A stretch of DNA of 64,000 bases from NCBI GenBank assembly GCA_022794255.1, contig JAAWEL010000036.1:1-64000 (forward strand), written 5' to 3'. A program made the translations under genes and the position numbers. Under the pieces are notes generated by a model. The model saw only the letters and a list, made by a program, of their open reading frames with translations. It searched no databases and was not told the DNA's origin. This stretch comes from Lachnospiraceae bacterium. Its GTDB lineage: Bacteria; Bacillota; Clostridia; Lachnospirales; Lachnospiraceae. Positions 47,049-57,554 of the stretch are shown here, in pieces. The number at the start of each line of letters is the position of its first letter. The stretch's first letter is position 1.

Positions 47049-48968
47049 ATGGCTGGCAAAGAAACCAAAAAACGGGTCGGCACTGGTATCATCAGCGAGA
47101 TGGACCGGTATCTCTTCGGCAACGGAACCCACTATGAAATCTACGAAAAACTTGGCGCCCATCCTGTAACCTACAGGGGAAAAAAGGGATTCTATTTTGC
47201 GGTCTGGGCGCCCCACGCTGCTCAGGTCAGTGTAGTGGGGGATTTTAACCGCTGGGACCCTAAAGCAAATCCTATGAAGGTGTTGGATACTTCTGGCATT
47301 TATGAATGCTTTGTCCCGTCTTTAGAATGTGGTGAACTATACAAATTTGCCCTCACCACTCAGGAAGGCAAGGTTCTCTACAAAGCTGACCCATATGCGT
47401 TTCACGCAGAATTTCGTCCTGGAACCGCATCTATCACCAGTGATATTACCGGCTTTAAGTGGGGCGATGAAACCTGGATAAAAAAAAGGGAGACGCGGGT
47501 TCACGAGGAATCTCCCATGAGTATTTACGAAGTACATCTAGGCTCATGGAAGAAAAAAGACCGCCCGGAAAAAGAAGGCTATTATACCTACAGGGAAGCA
47601 GCTCATGAGCTTGCCGAATACGTAAAGGAAATGGGCTATACCCATGTGGAATTGATGGGTATTGCCGAACACCCCTTTGACGGCTCCTGGGGATATCAGG
47701 TGACCGGCTATTATGCCCCCACCTCCCGTTATGGAGGCCCTGATGATTTCATGTATTTCATCAATTATCTACATAAGAAGGGAATTGGTGTGATCTTAGA
47801 CTGGGTGCCGGCTCATTTTCCAAAGGATGCTCACGGGTTGGCTGACTTTGACGGTAAGCCTCTCTACGAGTATGCGGATTCCCGCAAAGGGGAGCATCCT
47901 GACTGGGGCACCAAAGTATTTGACTACGAAAAACATGAGGTTGCCAACTTCCTGATTGCCAATGCTCTTTTCTGGATCAAGGAGTTCCATGTGGATGGTC
48001 TGCGGGTGGATGCGGTTGCCTCCATGCTGTATCTGGACTATGGGCGCAAGGACGGCCAGTGGGTTGCCAACAAATATGGCGACAACAAGAATCTGGAGGC
48101 AATTGAGTTCTTCCGCCATCTAAACAGCATTGTCAAGACCCGTGGGCAGGGGGCCATGGTTATTGCTGAGGAATCTACCGCCTGGCCATCCGTCACCCGG
48201 GATGCAAAGGAAAATGGACTGGGCTTCACCTTCAAATGGAACATGGGCTGGATGCATGATTTTCTGGAATACATGAAGCTGGATCCCTATTTCCGCAAGT
48301 ATAATCACAACAAGATGACTTTTGGGCTGACCTATTTTACCAGCGAGAATTTTATCTTGGTTCTCTCCCACGATGAGGTTGTCCATTTAAAGTGTTCTAT
48401 GATCAACAAAATGCCCGGATATCAGACAGACAAATTTGCCAATCTGAAGGTAGGCTACACCTTTATGTTCGGCCATCCAGGCAAAAAGCTTCTTTTTATG
48501 GGGCAGGATTTTGGCCAGCTCCACGAGTGGGATGAGAAGGTAAGCTTAGACTGGTATCTGACTCAGGAGGAGGAACACAAAAATCTCCAGGCTTATGTCC
48601 GGGACCTTCTCCATATTTATCAGAAATATCCGGCTATGTATGAGGCAGATGAAGATTGGGACGGCTTCCAGTGGATCAATGCCAATGATGGGGACCGCAG
48701 TATTTTCAGCTTTATGCGCCGGGCCAAGGATCATAAGAAAAATCTGCTGTTTGTCTGTAACTTTACTCCAGTGGAACGCCCCGAGTACCGGCTAGGCGTA
48801 CCTAAAAAAGGCAATTACACGTTACTTTTGGACAATAAGCACGGCATGTACCAACCTTCAGAAAAACCGCTGGTGCTGCGTGCTGTCAAGCAGGAATGTG
48901 ATGGCCAGCCTTACTCGGTCAGCCTTCCCCTTTCTGCCTACGGAACTGCTATCCTTCGCTTCACTTAA
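47049..48968 (+). CDS. glgB: 1,4-alpha-glucan branching enzyme
   Basis: GFYFAVWAPHAAQVSVVGDFNRWD; YTHVELMGIAEHPFDGSWGYQVTGYYAPTSRYG; DGLRVDAVASMLYLDY; FILVLSHDEVVH. Confidence 0.97.
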   Translation: MAGKETKKRVGTGIISEMDRYLFGNGTHYEIYEKLGAHPVTYRGKKGFYFAVWAPHAAQVSVVGDFNRWDPKANPMKVLDTSGIYECFVPSLECGELYKFALTTQEGKVLYKADPYAFHAEFRPGTASITSDITGFKWGDETWIKKRETRVHEESPMSIYEVHLGSWKKKDRPEKEGYYTYREAAHELAEYVKEMGYTHVELMGIAEHPFDGSWGYQVTGYYAPTSRYGGPDDFMYFINYLHKKGIGVILDWVPAHFPKDAHGLADFDGKPLYEYADSRKGEHPDWGTKVFDYEKHEVANFLIANALFWIKEFHVDGLRVDAVASMLYLDYGRKDGQWVANKYGDNKNLEAIEFFRHLNSIVKTRGQGAMVIAEESTAWPSVTRDAKENGLGFTFKWNMGWMHDFLEYMKLDPYFRKYNHNKMTFGLTYFTSENFILVLSHDEVVHLKCSMINKMPGYQTDKFANLKVGYTFMFGHPGKKLLFMGQDFGQLHEWDEKVSLDWYLTQEEEHKNLQAYVRDLLHIYQKYPAMYEADEDWDGFQWINANDGDRSIFSFMRRAKDHKKNLLFVCNFTPVERPEYRLGVPKKGNYTLLLDNKHGMYQPSEKPLVLRAVKQECDGQPYSVSLPLSAYGTAILRFT

Positions 48969-49116
48969 GCCAATCTGAAAAACATACCAATTGCAGGCTC
49001 AGATTTTGTTAAAAATTTATCAAAAAAAAGAGTGACATTCCAGCAGGTTTGTAGTAAAATAAAAATTGATCGGCCATTGGTTTTAATCAGCGACAATAAA
49101 GGAAGGAGAGTTACGT

Positions 49117-49869
49117 ATGGCAAGAGAGTTAGTATCCAAAAATGCGACCAAAAGTGTCTATCGTGATGGTGACAAGGCCATTAAATCTTTCTGCAAGGGG
49201 TTCCCGAAAGCAGAGGTTTTAAATGAGGCCCTGATCAGTGCAAGGATTGAAGAGATCGGTGGAATCAACATTCCCACCACTCTGGCTGTTTCCGTAGACG
49301 AAGATGGATGCTGGTCCATTACCAAAGACTTCATTGACGGCAAAACCCTCAAACAGCTGATGGATGAGAATCCTGACAAGCTGGATGAGTACATGGAGCA
49401 GATGGTTGACTTACAGTTGACAATTCATTCCAAGGTCTGCCCCTTACTGAACAAGTTAAAAGACAAGATGATCCGGCAGATTTCTGATGCAGAAGGATTA
49501 AACTCCGTCAACCGCTACGATCTCCTGACAAGACTGGACGGTATGCCCAAACATGTAAAGCTGTGTCATGGAGATTTCCAGCCTGACAACATCATTGTAA
49601 AAGATGACGGAACTTTGTTCGTTCTGGACTGGGTTCATGCGACTCAGGGCAATGCCAGCGCTGATGCTGCCCGTACTTATCTTCTTCTGTGTCTGGAGGA
49701 TCAGGCCAGAGCAGACAAGTACATGGAGCTGTTCTGCGAAAAGACAGACACAGACCGGCGTTATGTGCAGCAGTGGTTGCCTTTAGTAGCTGCCGCTCAG
49801 CTTACGAAACACCGCCCGGAGGAAGCCGAGCTTCTTCACAAATGGGTTGATATTTGCGATTATCAATAA
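49117..49869 (+). CDS. APH-family phosphotransferase/kinase-like protein
   Basis: HVKLCHGDFQPDNIIVKDDGTLFVLDWVHATQGNASADAARTYLL (Brenner motif). Confidence 0.9.
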   Translation: MARELVSKNATKSVYRDGDKAIKSFCKGFPKAEVLNEALISARIEEIGGINIPTTLAVSVDEDGCWSITKDFIDGKTLKQLMDENPDKLDEYMEQMVDLQLTIHSKVCPLLNKLKDKMIRQISDAEGLNSVNRYDLLTRLDGMPKHVKLCHGDFQPDNIIVKDDGTLFVLDWVHATQGNASADAARTYLLLCLEDQARADKYMELFCEKTDTDRRYVQQWLPLVAAAQLTKHRPEEAELLHKWVDICDYQ

Positions 49870-49883
49870 GCCGATTTTTTTAC

Positions 49884-49919
49884 AAAAAGGGTCTTGTCGA
49901 TTGCGGCAAGACCTTTTTT
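49884..49919 (+). terminator. Rho-independent terminator
   Basis: AAAAAGGGTCTTG ... CAAGACCTTTTTT. Confidence 0.85.
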
Positions 49920-50014
49920 GGTGTATACTGTTTCCATAGACTTACCAAAATGACCGTTTAAGTCTGTCTGAAACAATTATGATGTTTTACATAAGCAGAA
50001 AAAGGAGTGAGGCT

Positions 50015-50710
50015 ATGCAGACAATTTTAGTATGTGATGATGACAAAGAAATCGTAGATGCAATTGATATATACCTGACTGGTGAGGGGTATCAAGTGAT
50101 CAAGGCCTATGATGGTTACGAGGCCCTGGAAATCATGGAACAGCAGCCGGTAGATCTGTTGATCGTGGATGTAATGATGCCTGGTTTAGACGGGATCCGT
50201 ACCACCTTAAAGATTCGTGAGACCAGCAGCATCCCCATCATCATCCTCTCTGCCAAATCAGAAGATACAGACAAAATCCTGGGGTTGAATATTGGGGCAG
50301 ATGATTATCTGTCCAAGCCCTTTAGTCCCCTAGAGCTGGTGGCCCGGGTCAAATCTCAGCTTCGCCGCTATACTCAGCTGGGCAATATCAGCCAGCAGGC
50401 TGGCGAGCAGGTCTATAAATGTGGCGGATTGTCTATCAATGATGACACCAAGGAAGTGTGGGTTGACGATTCCCCCATTAAGCTGACCCCTATTGAATAC
50501 AATATTCTGCTTCTTCTGGTTAAAAATGCAGGAAAAGTTTTTTCCATTGATGAAATCTACGAACAGATCTGGAATGAGGAAGCCATTGGCGCAGACAATA
50601 CCGTGGCTGTCCACATTCGCCACATCCGTGAGAAGATCGAGATCAACCCCAGAGAGCCCCGGTATTTGAAGGTTGTGTGGGGTGTAGGCTACAAAATTGA
50701 GAAACAGTAG
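50015..50710 (+). CDS. OmpR/PhoB-type response regulator; ORF opens at 49979
   Basis: MQTILVCDDDKEIVDAIDIYL, LLIVDVMMPGLDGI, LSAKSEDTDKILGLNIGADDYLSKPFSPLELVAR; C-terminal wHTH. Confidence 0.96.
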   Translation: MQTILVCDDDKEIVDAIDIYLTGEGYQVIKAYDGYEALEIMEQQPVDLLIVDVMMPGLDGIRTTLKIRETSSIPIIILSAKSEDTDKILGLNIGADDYLSKPFSPLELVARVKSQLRRYTQLGNISQQAGEQVYKCGGLSINDDTKEVWVDDSPIKLTPIEYNILLLLVKNAGKVFSIDEIYEQIWNEEAIGADNTVAVHIRHIREKIEINPREPRYLKVVWGVGYKIEKQ

Positions 50711-50719
50711 GAATTTGCC

Positions 50720-53020
50720 ATGAAGTTAAAGAAATATTCCTTACAGCTCAAAAAAAATATTGTGGTTTTTCTTCATTTGATTTTCCTGGCTCTGGCTATC
50801 AGTGGAATAAGCATTATGTATTTGAACACAGAGCCTGGTTCCGGCTTGTCCTGGCTTCAGAATCGCTCTTATGAAGATTCTCCTCAGTTTATGACCCAGT
50901 TTCAAAAGGATCTGGACAGTATTTTCAAGTATATCTCCTACCGGGATGTTTTTGAGGAGGAAGGTGCTTTGGATCTGTCCAGCCAGATGTTCTCCGTCAC
51001 AAGGGGGGACGGACCGGAGATTATCTATACTCTGGAGGAGGTTCTCCGCTATGCACGGAGCCAGGGCTTTTATTTAAACAACAATTTTGATGTGGTCAGC
51101 GATCCCCTGGTCTACAACAATGCCTCCTCTGCCAGAGATTACCGGATCAACTGGCGGGCCTATATGACAGACCAGCAGATTACGGAACCAGGTGATGCCT
51201 ACACTTCTCTTTTGGAATTGTCCCGAGAAGTTCTGACCTGCCTGGGATACTACTACAAGGTTCACTACCGGATGATTGATAACCCATCAAACCTGTATTT
51301 CCGTATCCAGTATTATGGTGGACCGGATGAAGTCTATCTATATACCAACAGCCCCGGCTCTTCCTTAGAACAACTAAAGTCCATAGGTCCTTTCTGCTAT
51401 CTGGATGACGAATCTGCTATTGTGGAAACCACGCTTCCGGAGCTTCCGGCCAATATGGCCTTTTCCATGGAAAGGAATAATTTCTATGATGCAGAGCACT
51501 ATTATGTATTGGCAGCAGTGGATAGGAGCTATTCTGCGAATGATATCTACGCGGAAAATGCACGGCTCTATCAGCATTTGCATCAACAGGTTTTAGAGGG
51601 GATTCTGGCCATGATCCTGGGGATCCTTGGATGTGTAATCACCCTATTTTATTTGGTTCTTGTGTCTGGATATGAGGATAATGACCATACTGTTTGTGTT
51701 CTTTCCGGAATAGATGAGATTTATACGGAATGCTTTATTGTCCTGGCAGGTGTTTTCACCTTGTTTGCCATATTCTTGGGTGAAAAATTCGGTCACCGGA
51801 TTCTTCATCTCCTGGTAGCGATAGATTCCTGGGATTACGCAGAGCGAATGATGTCCATGGTTATCATCTATGGATGCATGGTGATTGCCCTGTTCAGCCT
51901 TCTCCGCCGTTACCGGTGCCGCCAGCTTTGGACGAACAGCCTGGTATATCATATATGGCAGACGATTGACCAGTATTTTATATACCGTTCTTTTAGCTAC
52001 CGCCTGATCTGTCTCTTTCTGGCTTTTGTATTGATGCAGATGTGCGGCACTGGCCTGATTTTATTTTCGATTTTTCACTGGTCGTCTCCCTATGCCAAAG
52101 TGGCTATGCTGACTTTACTGCCTGCTTTGCTCACGATTGATTATCAAACCTTCTACCGGATGTTTTTGTCCTCTCGCCAGGAGGATAAAATCGCGGAAGC
52201 CATTGAAAAGATTGCTGGTGGGGATACCTCCTACCAGATGGAGCTGGAAGGCTTATCTGGAAAAGAACTGGAAATCGCCCGAATGATTAACCGTATCGGT
52301 ACTGGCTTAGAACACGCTCTTCAGGAGAAGGTCAAAAGTGAGCGTTTAAAAGCAGATCTCATCACTAATGTGTCCCATGATTTAAAGACCCCTCTGACCT
52401 CCATCATCAACTATGTGGATCTGATCAAACGGCAGCACATCCAGAATGAAACAGTGGCAGAGTATTTGAATATCCTGGAACAAAAATCTCAGCGCCTCAA
52501 AACGCTGACAGAGGATCTTCTGGAAGCATCCAAAGCAAGCTCTGGTACTCTCAAGCTGGATATGACAAAATTGGACTTAGTGGAAATGATCTGGCAGACG
52601 AATGGTGAGTTTGAAGAAAAATATACTGAGAGAAGTTTGGAGCTGGTTCCCCGGCTTCCTAACCACAGCGTGATTATCCAAGCAGACGGGCGGCATCTGT
52701 GGAGAGTTCTGGAAAATTTATACAACAATGCCTATAAGTATGCCATGGAGCACAGCCGTGTATTTGCTGAGATCAGCTGTGAGGATGGCTACGCATATTT
52801 CACTATTAAAAATGTTTCTGAGCATCCCCTCAATGTCAGCTCTGAGGATCTGACCGAACGATTTGTCCGGGGAGATGTATCCCGAACTACTGAGGGCAGC
52901 GGGCTGGGATTATCTATTGCCCAAAGCCTTACAAAGCTGCAGGGCGGGACTTTTGATATTCTAGTGGATGGAGACCTTTATAAAGCACGAATAGGCTTTG
53001 CCATTGTAAATGAGGATTAA
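50720..53020 (+). CDS. Membrane sensor histidine kinase
   Basis: ADLITNVSHDLKTPLTSIINYVDLI; LENLYNNAYKYAME; GSGLGLSIAQSLTKLQGG; multiple TMs and HAMP-like segment. Confidence 0.95.
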   Translation: MKLKKYSLQLKKNIVVFLHLIFLALAISGISIMYLNTEPGSGLSWLQNRSYEDSPQFMTQFQKDLDSIFKYISYRDVFEEEGALDLSSQMFSVTRGDGPEIIYTLEEVLRYARSQGFYLNNNFDVVSDPLVYNNASSARDYRINWRAYMTDQQITEPGDAYTSLLELSREVLTCLGYYYKVHYRMIDNPSNLYFRIQYYGGPDEVYLYTNSPGSSLEQLKSIGPFCYLDDESAIVETTLPELPANMAFSMERNNFYDAEHYYVLAAVDRSYSANDIYAENARLYQHLHQQVLEGILAMILGILGCVITLFYLVLVSGYEDNDHTVCVLSGIDEIYTECFIVLAGVFTLFAIFLGEKFGHRILHLLVAIDSWDYAERMMSMVIIYGCMVIALFSLLRRYRCRQLWTNSLVYHIWQTIDQYFIYRSFSYRLICLFLAFVLMQMCGTGLILFSIFHWSSPYAKVAMLTLLPALLTIDYQTFYRMFLSSRQEDKIAEAIEKIAGGDTSYQMELEGLSGKELEIARMINRIGTGLEHALQEKVKSERLKADLITNVSHDLKTPLTSIINYVDLIKRQHIQNETVAEYLNILEQKSQRLKTLTEDLLEASKASSGTLKLDMTKLDLVEMIWQTNGEFEEKYTERSLELVPRLPNHSVIIQADGRHLWRVLENLYNNAYKYAMEHSRVFAEISCEDGYAYFTIKNVSEHPLNVSSEDLTERFVRGDVSRTTEGSGLGLSIAQSLTKLQGGTFDILVDGDLYKARIGFAIVNED

Positions 53021-53048
53021 AAAACAGGAGCTGGCGACTCCTGTTTTT
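53021..53048. terminator. Bidirectional terminator
   Basis: AAAACAGGAG-CTGGCGA-CTCCTGTTTT. Confidence 0.85.
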
Positions 53049-53065
53049 ACTATCTGTTTTTATGT

Positions 53066-54724
53066 TTATCCGAAGATACGCCAGCCACAGATAAAATTCC
53101 TTTGCCACCAGGAACTAAGGGAACGATGCACCACTCTTCCATTACTGGAGGATGCGTCTACCACCGTCCCTCCCTCAGCCACAATCCCCACATGGCCACT
53201 GACTACAATAATGTCGCCTGCCCGAAGATTGGAATAACTGGTAATCTTGGTATACCGCCCCACGCTCCGCCATCCGGAGGAGGTGATGTAACTTTGCCGG
53301 ACCCCAACCTGATTTAAACACCAATATACAAAGCCTGAGCAGTCAAAGGAGCCAGGGCCTTTTGCTCCCCACACATAGGGAGAACCCAGTTTGGATTTTG
53401 CTACAGAGATCAGAGAGCTTGCACTTCCACTGGCGCTGCCGGTACTTGGAACGCTGCTTCCTCCGGAAGAAGTGCTACCACCGCCTCCAGATGTCTGTGT
53501 ACGGCTGCTGGAGGAACTGCTGGTTGTCTGCCTGGGCGCATTGGCAGGCGCCTTTTTTGCACTTCCACTGGTCAGCATTGTCATGGTCTGAGCGCCTACT
53601 GCTCCGTCCACAGACAAATTATTGGTTCTCTGGAACAGCTTCACCGCATTTTCCGTCACCTCTCCATAATATCCGGTCACATTGGCGGCATTGATATATC
53701 CCAGCTTGCTCAGCATGTTTTGAACCTTGGATATGGTATCACCGCTATCCCCGATCCGCAGTCCGTTGGGTACTGCCATATCACTGTTAAGCGCCATACG
53801 GGTGGATGGCCCTAAGTATCCGTCTACCACCTGGTCATTCCTGGACTGAAACTGTTTTACCGCCATGACTGTATCATTTCCATAATTTCCATCTGGCTCT
53901 GATGTCATATAGCCCAAAAGCTTCAGCCGTTTTTGGGCGGCTAACACTACCTCACTGGTCTCTCCAAAGGAGAGCATATTAGGTTTTACCTCCTCGCTGT
54001 AGAGTAGGTTCATGGTTTTTCTTCCTACCTTGCCATCCTGATCCAGCTCATTGACCTCCTGCATCTTTTTCACAGCGATTTCTGTGCTGTCGCCAAAATG
54101 GCCTGTCACCAGATCTGCCGTTGCCAGATAGCCCAGCTCATAAAGGCGCTGCTGGATCCGGCTGATATCATCCCCGTCATCATCTTTCTGAGCAGCATAA
54201 TATTTAGCATCCGGCGAAAGAATCGCCTTTAAGGTATTTGGCCCTACCACCCCGTCCTGGGCCAGCTTATTCTGCCTTTGATAAACCTTTACTGCATTTA
54301 TAGTCACATCCCCATACAGGTCTGTAGGCTCATCTGTGTCCATAAACCCCAGCATCATCAGCCTCTCCTGAAGCTGTGTCACAATCGGATGTCTCATTCC
54401 GTGACGCAGATAATCTGGAATAGGGTCTGTAAACTCTGCTTCAACCCCCTCCACCGAGGGGAGGATCGGGCCATCTGGCGTCAGAGCCATAACTGTCTCG
54501 TCTGCCTGTGTGGGAGTAAGGGTTTCATCCTCCAACACTAACTGCGGAATCGTAGCCTTGGTCTCCTCCACCTGCTTTTGGTCACAGCTGGCTAGGACAA
54601 TCGCCAGGCCTATGGTAATAGCCATTACTCCTGCACGCCTTCCATACCACCTGTTATTGGGTGCTGAAATCCTTTTTTCAGCAATTCCTTGTCTCTTGTC
54701 AAACTCTGTCAAAATTCCACCCAT
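53066..54724 (-). CDS. Cell-wall hydrolase: multiple PG_binding_1 domains, Ser-rich linker, NlpC/P60 domain
   Basis: Repeats such as VTQLQERLMMLGFMDTDEPTDLYGDVTINAVKVYQRQNKLAQDGVVGPNTL; GSFDCSGFVYWCLNQVG, AGDIIVVSGHVGIVAEGG. Confidence 0.95.
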   Translation of the reverse strand: MGGILTEFDKRQGIAEKRISAPNNRWYGRRAGVMAITIGLAIVLASCDQKQVEETKATIPQLVLEDETLTPTQADETVMALTPDGPILPSVEGVEAEFTDPIPDYLRHGMRHPIVTQLQERLMMLGFMDTDEPTDLYGDVTINAVKVYQRQNKLAQDGVVGPNTLKAILSPDAKYYAAQKDDDGDDISRIQQRLYELGYLATADLVTGHFGDSTEIAVKKMQEVNELDQDGKVGRKTMNLLYSEEVKPNMLSFGETSEVVLAAQKRLKLLGYMTSEPDGNYGNDTVMAVKQFQSRNDQVVDGYLGPSTRMALNSDMAVPNGLRIGDSGDTISKVQNMLSKLGYINAANVTGYYGEVTENAVKLFQRTNNLSVDGAVGAQTMTMLTSGSAKKAPANAPRQTTSSSSSSRTQTSGGGGSTSSGGSSVPSTGSASGSASSLISVAKSKLGSPYVWGAKGPGSFDCSGFVYWCLNQVGVRQSYITSSGWRSVGRYTKITSYSNLRAGDIIVVSGHVGIVAEGGTVVDASSSNGRVVHRSLSSWWQRNFICGWRIFG

Positions 54725-54909
54725 CCTTTCTTGCTGTCACTTCTGTCGAATACTGTCTATTCTAGCACATCTTCCTGTCAGATTACAACAGTAAAAATCC
54801 CCAGTGGAAAATACATTTTTTTCTCCGTTGTGTCATAAATTTCCATTCACCATCATACAATAATAATAAAGTTATAAAATCGTTACCGTAGACATAAGGA
54901 GAGGAAAAA

Positions 54910-55587
54910 ATGGACAAGACACGTTATTCCATATCGGAAGCCGGCAAGCTGGTGGGCGTGGAATCTCATGTTCTTCGCTATTGGGAGGACGAGCTTCAGC
55001 TTGATATACCACGAAATGGAAAAAGCCATCGCTACTACACGGAATTACATATCCGCTTGTTTCAGAAGATAAAGGAATTAAAGGAAAAAGGATACCAGCT
55101 AAAAGCCATTGAACAGGTATTAAAAAAAATGATCGATGGCAGTGAAGAAATCAATGCAGATCAGGTATTGGAACAAAATGCGGTAAATATTCTAAGAGAG
55201 GGAAGTGCAGAGGACGAGATGGAAGGTGTGGCTAATTTAAAGACAGTGCAAAAACAGGAAAATACACCCGCTGCTGTTAATCAGGAAAAAATGGAACAGT
55301 TTCAGCAAATTATGAACCAGATTATCGGGCGGGCAGTGGGACAAGCAATTCAGGAAAACAATGAGATCCTAAGCGATGAAATCAGCCGTCAGGTCAATGA
55401 TAAGATGATACAGGAACTGGAATATATGATGCGGGTCAATGATGAGCGGGCGGAGGAACGTTTTAAGGCCTTGGATGAGACACTTCGCGCTTATCAAAAG
55501 GAAAGTAAAGGAAAGGCAGAGGCTGCTGCCACCAAACTGCCCTTTTTCAAGAGAAAGAAATTTGGAAGGAGTGGAAAAAAATTATAA
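54910..55587 (+). CDS. MerR-like helix-turn-helix protein with C-terminal coiled coil
   Basis: YSISEAGKLVGVESHVLRYWEDELQLDIPRNGKSHRYYTELHIRLFQKIKELKEKGYQLKAIEQVL. Confidence 0.9.
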   Translation: MDKTRYSISEAGKLVGVESHVLRYWEDELQLDIPRNGKSHRYYTELHIRLFQKIKELKEKGYQLKAIEQVLKKMIDGSEEINADQVLEQNAVNILREGSAEDEMEGVANLKTVQKQENTPAAVNQEKMEQFQQIMNQIIGRAVGQAIQENNEILSDEISRQVNDKMIQELEYMMRVNDERAEERFKALDETLRAYQKESKGKAEAAATKLPFFKRKKFGRSGKKL

Positions 55588-55611
55588 TTCCAGTTTCAGC
55601 CAAATGGCAGT

Positions 55612-55650
55612 AAAAACGGCGGATCCTTAAAGGATCCCCTCCGTTTTTGC
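55612..55650. terminator. Bidirectional terminator
   Basis: AAAAACGG c GGATCC-TTAAA-GGATCC cct CCGTTTTT. Confidence 0.85.
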
Positions 55651-55665
55651 TGTTATGCTCTTTTT

Positions 55666-56997
55666 CTATCTTGCCAGATTAACAAATTTTGTATATTCAG
55701 GCTGCCACAAAAGATTGATCGTCCCAATCGGACCATTTCTCTGTTTGGCAATGATGACCTCCGCAATATTTGGTGTCTCTGTGTCTTTATTATAATAATC
55801 ATCCCTGTACAAGAACATAACTACATCCGCATCCTGCTCAATCGCCCCTGATTCTCTCAGATCAGAGAGCATTGGGCGGTGATCCTGTCTGGTCTCACAG
55901 GCCCGGCTCAGCTGAGACAGGGCGATCACCGGAGCATTCATCTCCCTGGCTAAAGCCTTTAGAGAACGGGATATTTCGGAGATCTCCTGCTGCCGGTTAT
56001 CGCTGGCACGGCCACTTCCGGACATCAGCTGAAGGTAGTCAATGATAACCATACTCAGGCCATATTCCAGCTTCATTTTTCTGCACTTGGAGCGAAGCTC
56101 TGTAATGGAAATACCTGGTGTGTCATCAATCATCAACTTGGAATTTCCGATAATGCCGATTCCCTCTACTACTGCATCCCAGTCAGCGTCTGTCAGATTA
56201 CCAGTCCGCAGCTTTTGAGAATCCACATTGGATTCCATGGCAAGCATACGGTTTACCAGCTGCTCTTTGGACATCTCAAGGCTGAAAATCATACAGGGCT
56301 GCCCCCTCCGCACTGCCACATGATCCACTAAATTTAACACAAAAGCCGTCTTTCCCATAGATGGGCGGGCCGCTATCAGCACCAGATCCGAGGGCTGCAT
56401 ACCGGAAGTCTTGTAGTCCAAATCTATAAATCCTGTGGGAATACCAGTCACAGAACCTGGATTTCTGGATGCAATCTCAATTTTCTCCAGCACATTTAAG
56501 GCTACCTGTCGGATGGGAACCAACTCTGAGGAGTCCCGGCTTTGAAGCAGATTAAACACGGACTTTTCCGTATCTGCCAGAATCTGCTCCAGCGGCGCCT
56601 TCCCGGCATAGCAGGTATTGGCAATCTCCTCTGTCACCCGGATCAACCGCCTGAGCACAGCTTTCTCCCGCACAATATTGGCATAAGATTTGGCATTTGT
56701 GGAGGTGAAAACCATAGTCATAAGATCCCTGACAAAATCCAGGCTGCTGACCTCTGGTGGCACATCCTTTTCTTTCAGCCGGTTCTGCAAGGTTACCAAA
56801 TCAACTGGCCTTCCCTCATTGAACAGCTCTACCATAGCCTCAAACATAACTCCATGGGCCTTCTGATAAAAATCCTCCATTGACAAGACCTCTGAGGCAG
56901 CAATAATCGCATCCTTGTCCATCAGCATGGAACCAATCAGCGATTGCTCCGCCTCAATGCTGTGGGGAAGTACTCTTTTCATTAAAGCTTCATCCAT
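55666..56997 (-). CDS. dnaB: Replicative DNA helicase
   Basis: PHSIEAEQSLIGSMLMD; LIAARPSMGKTAFVLNL; IIDYLQLM; SQLSRACETRQDHRPMLSDLRESGAIEQDADVVMFLYRDDYY. Confidence 0.98.
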   Translation of the reverse strand: MDEALMKRVLPHSIEAEQSLIGSMLMDKDAIIAASEVLSMEDFYQKAHGVMFEAMVELFNEGRPVDLVTLQNRLKEKDVPPEVSSLDFVRDLMTMVFTSTNAKSYANIVREKAVLRRLIRVTEEIANTCYAGKAPLEQILADTEKSVFNLLQSRDSSELVPIRQVALNVLEKIEIASRNPGSVTGIPTGFIDLDYKTSGMQPSDLVLIAARPSMGKTAFVLNLVDHVAVRRGQPCMIFSLEMSKEQLVNRMLAMESNVDSQKLRTGNLTDADWDAVVEGIGIIGNSKLMIDDTPGISITELRSKCRKMKLEYGLSMVIIDYLQLMSGSGRASDNRQQEISEISRSLKALAREMNAPVIALSQLSRACETRQDHRPMLSDLRESGAIEQDADVVMFLYRDDYYNKDTETPNIAEVIIAKQRNGPIGTINLLWQPEYTKFVNLAR

Positions 56998-57084
56998 GTT
57001 CCTTCCTGTTCCTTTCTTTTGCCTGAGAAATCTGCGGTCTGGCTATCTTTCTGCTTTGCCTGTCCGCTGCCTCTGTAACAGAAA

Positions 57085-57101
57085 GCCCCGCTATGCGGGG
57101 C
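57085..57101. terminator. GC-rich hairpin downstream of rplI
   Basis: GCCCCGC-TAT-GCGGGGC in the rplI-dnaB gap with T-rich flanks. Confidence 0.65.
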
Positions 57102-57107
57102 CCCTTT

Positions 57108-57554
57108 TTAAGCTTCTACAATCTTTACTGCCAATTTTGCCGTTACATCTCTGTGCAGCTTTATAGGAACCTGATGTGTTCCAAAGGTTTTTAATGGCTC
57201 CGGAAGAACCATTTTTTTCTTATCAATCTCCAGCTGAAGCTGATCCGCAGCTGCTGCACTGATCTCTTTGCTGGAAATCGAGCCAAAGGCTTTTCCGTTC
57301 TCTCCCGCCTTCATGGACAGTGTAACACAAAGCTGCCCGATCTTCTCTGCCAGCTCTTTAGCGGCAGCCAGCTGCTCTGATGCAATCTTCTCCTCATTGG
57401 CCTTTTGCAGCTTCAAGTCATTGAGATTTTTGGCAGTAGCCTCCACTCCCAGCTTTTTAGGCAGAATAAAATTGCGGGCGTAGCCATCATTTACCTTAAC
57501 AATCTGACCCTTTTTCCCCAGAGATTTAACATCCTCCAACAGTACGATTTCCAT
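57108..57554 (-). CDS. rplI: 50S ribosomal protein L9
   Basis: [40 protein letters not shown]. Confidence 0.98.
   Translation of the reverse strand: MEIVLLEDVKSLGKKGQIVKVNDGYARNFILPKKLGVEATAKNLNDLKLQKANEEKIASEQLAAAKELAEKIGQLCVTLSMKAGENGKAFGSISSKEISAAAADQLQLEIDKKKMVLPEPLKTFGTHQVPIKLHRDVTAKLAVKIVEA

Noticed and set aside
49117-49869. APH-like gene considered as an antibiotic resistance determinant
   Set aside because: The Brenner motif is shared by many kinases; chromosomal housekeeping context gives no support for resistance
55593-55607. TTTCAGCCAAATGGC, similar to the arm of the 2-138 element (TTTCAGCCAAATGAC)
   Set aside because: Only about 14 nt shared and the neighbouring sequence is an ordinary terminator, so not called as a second copy
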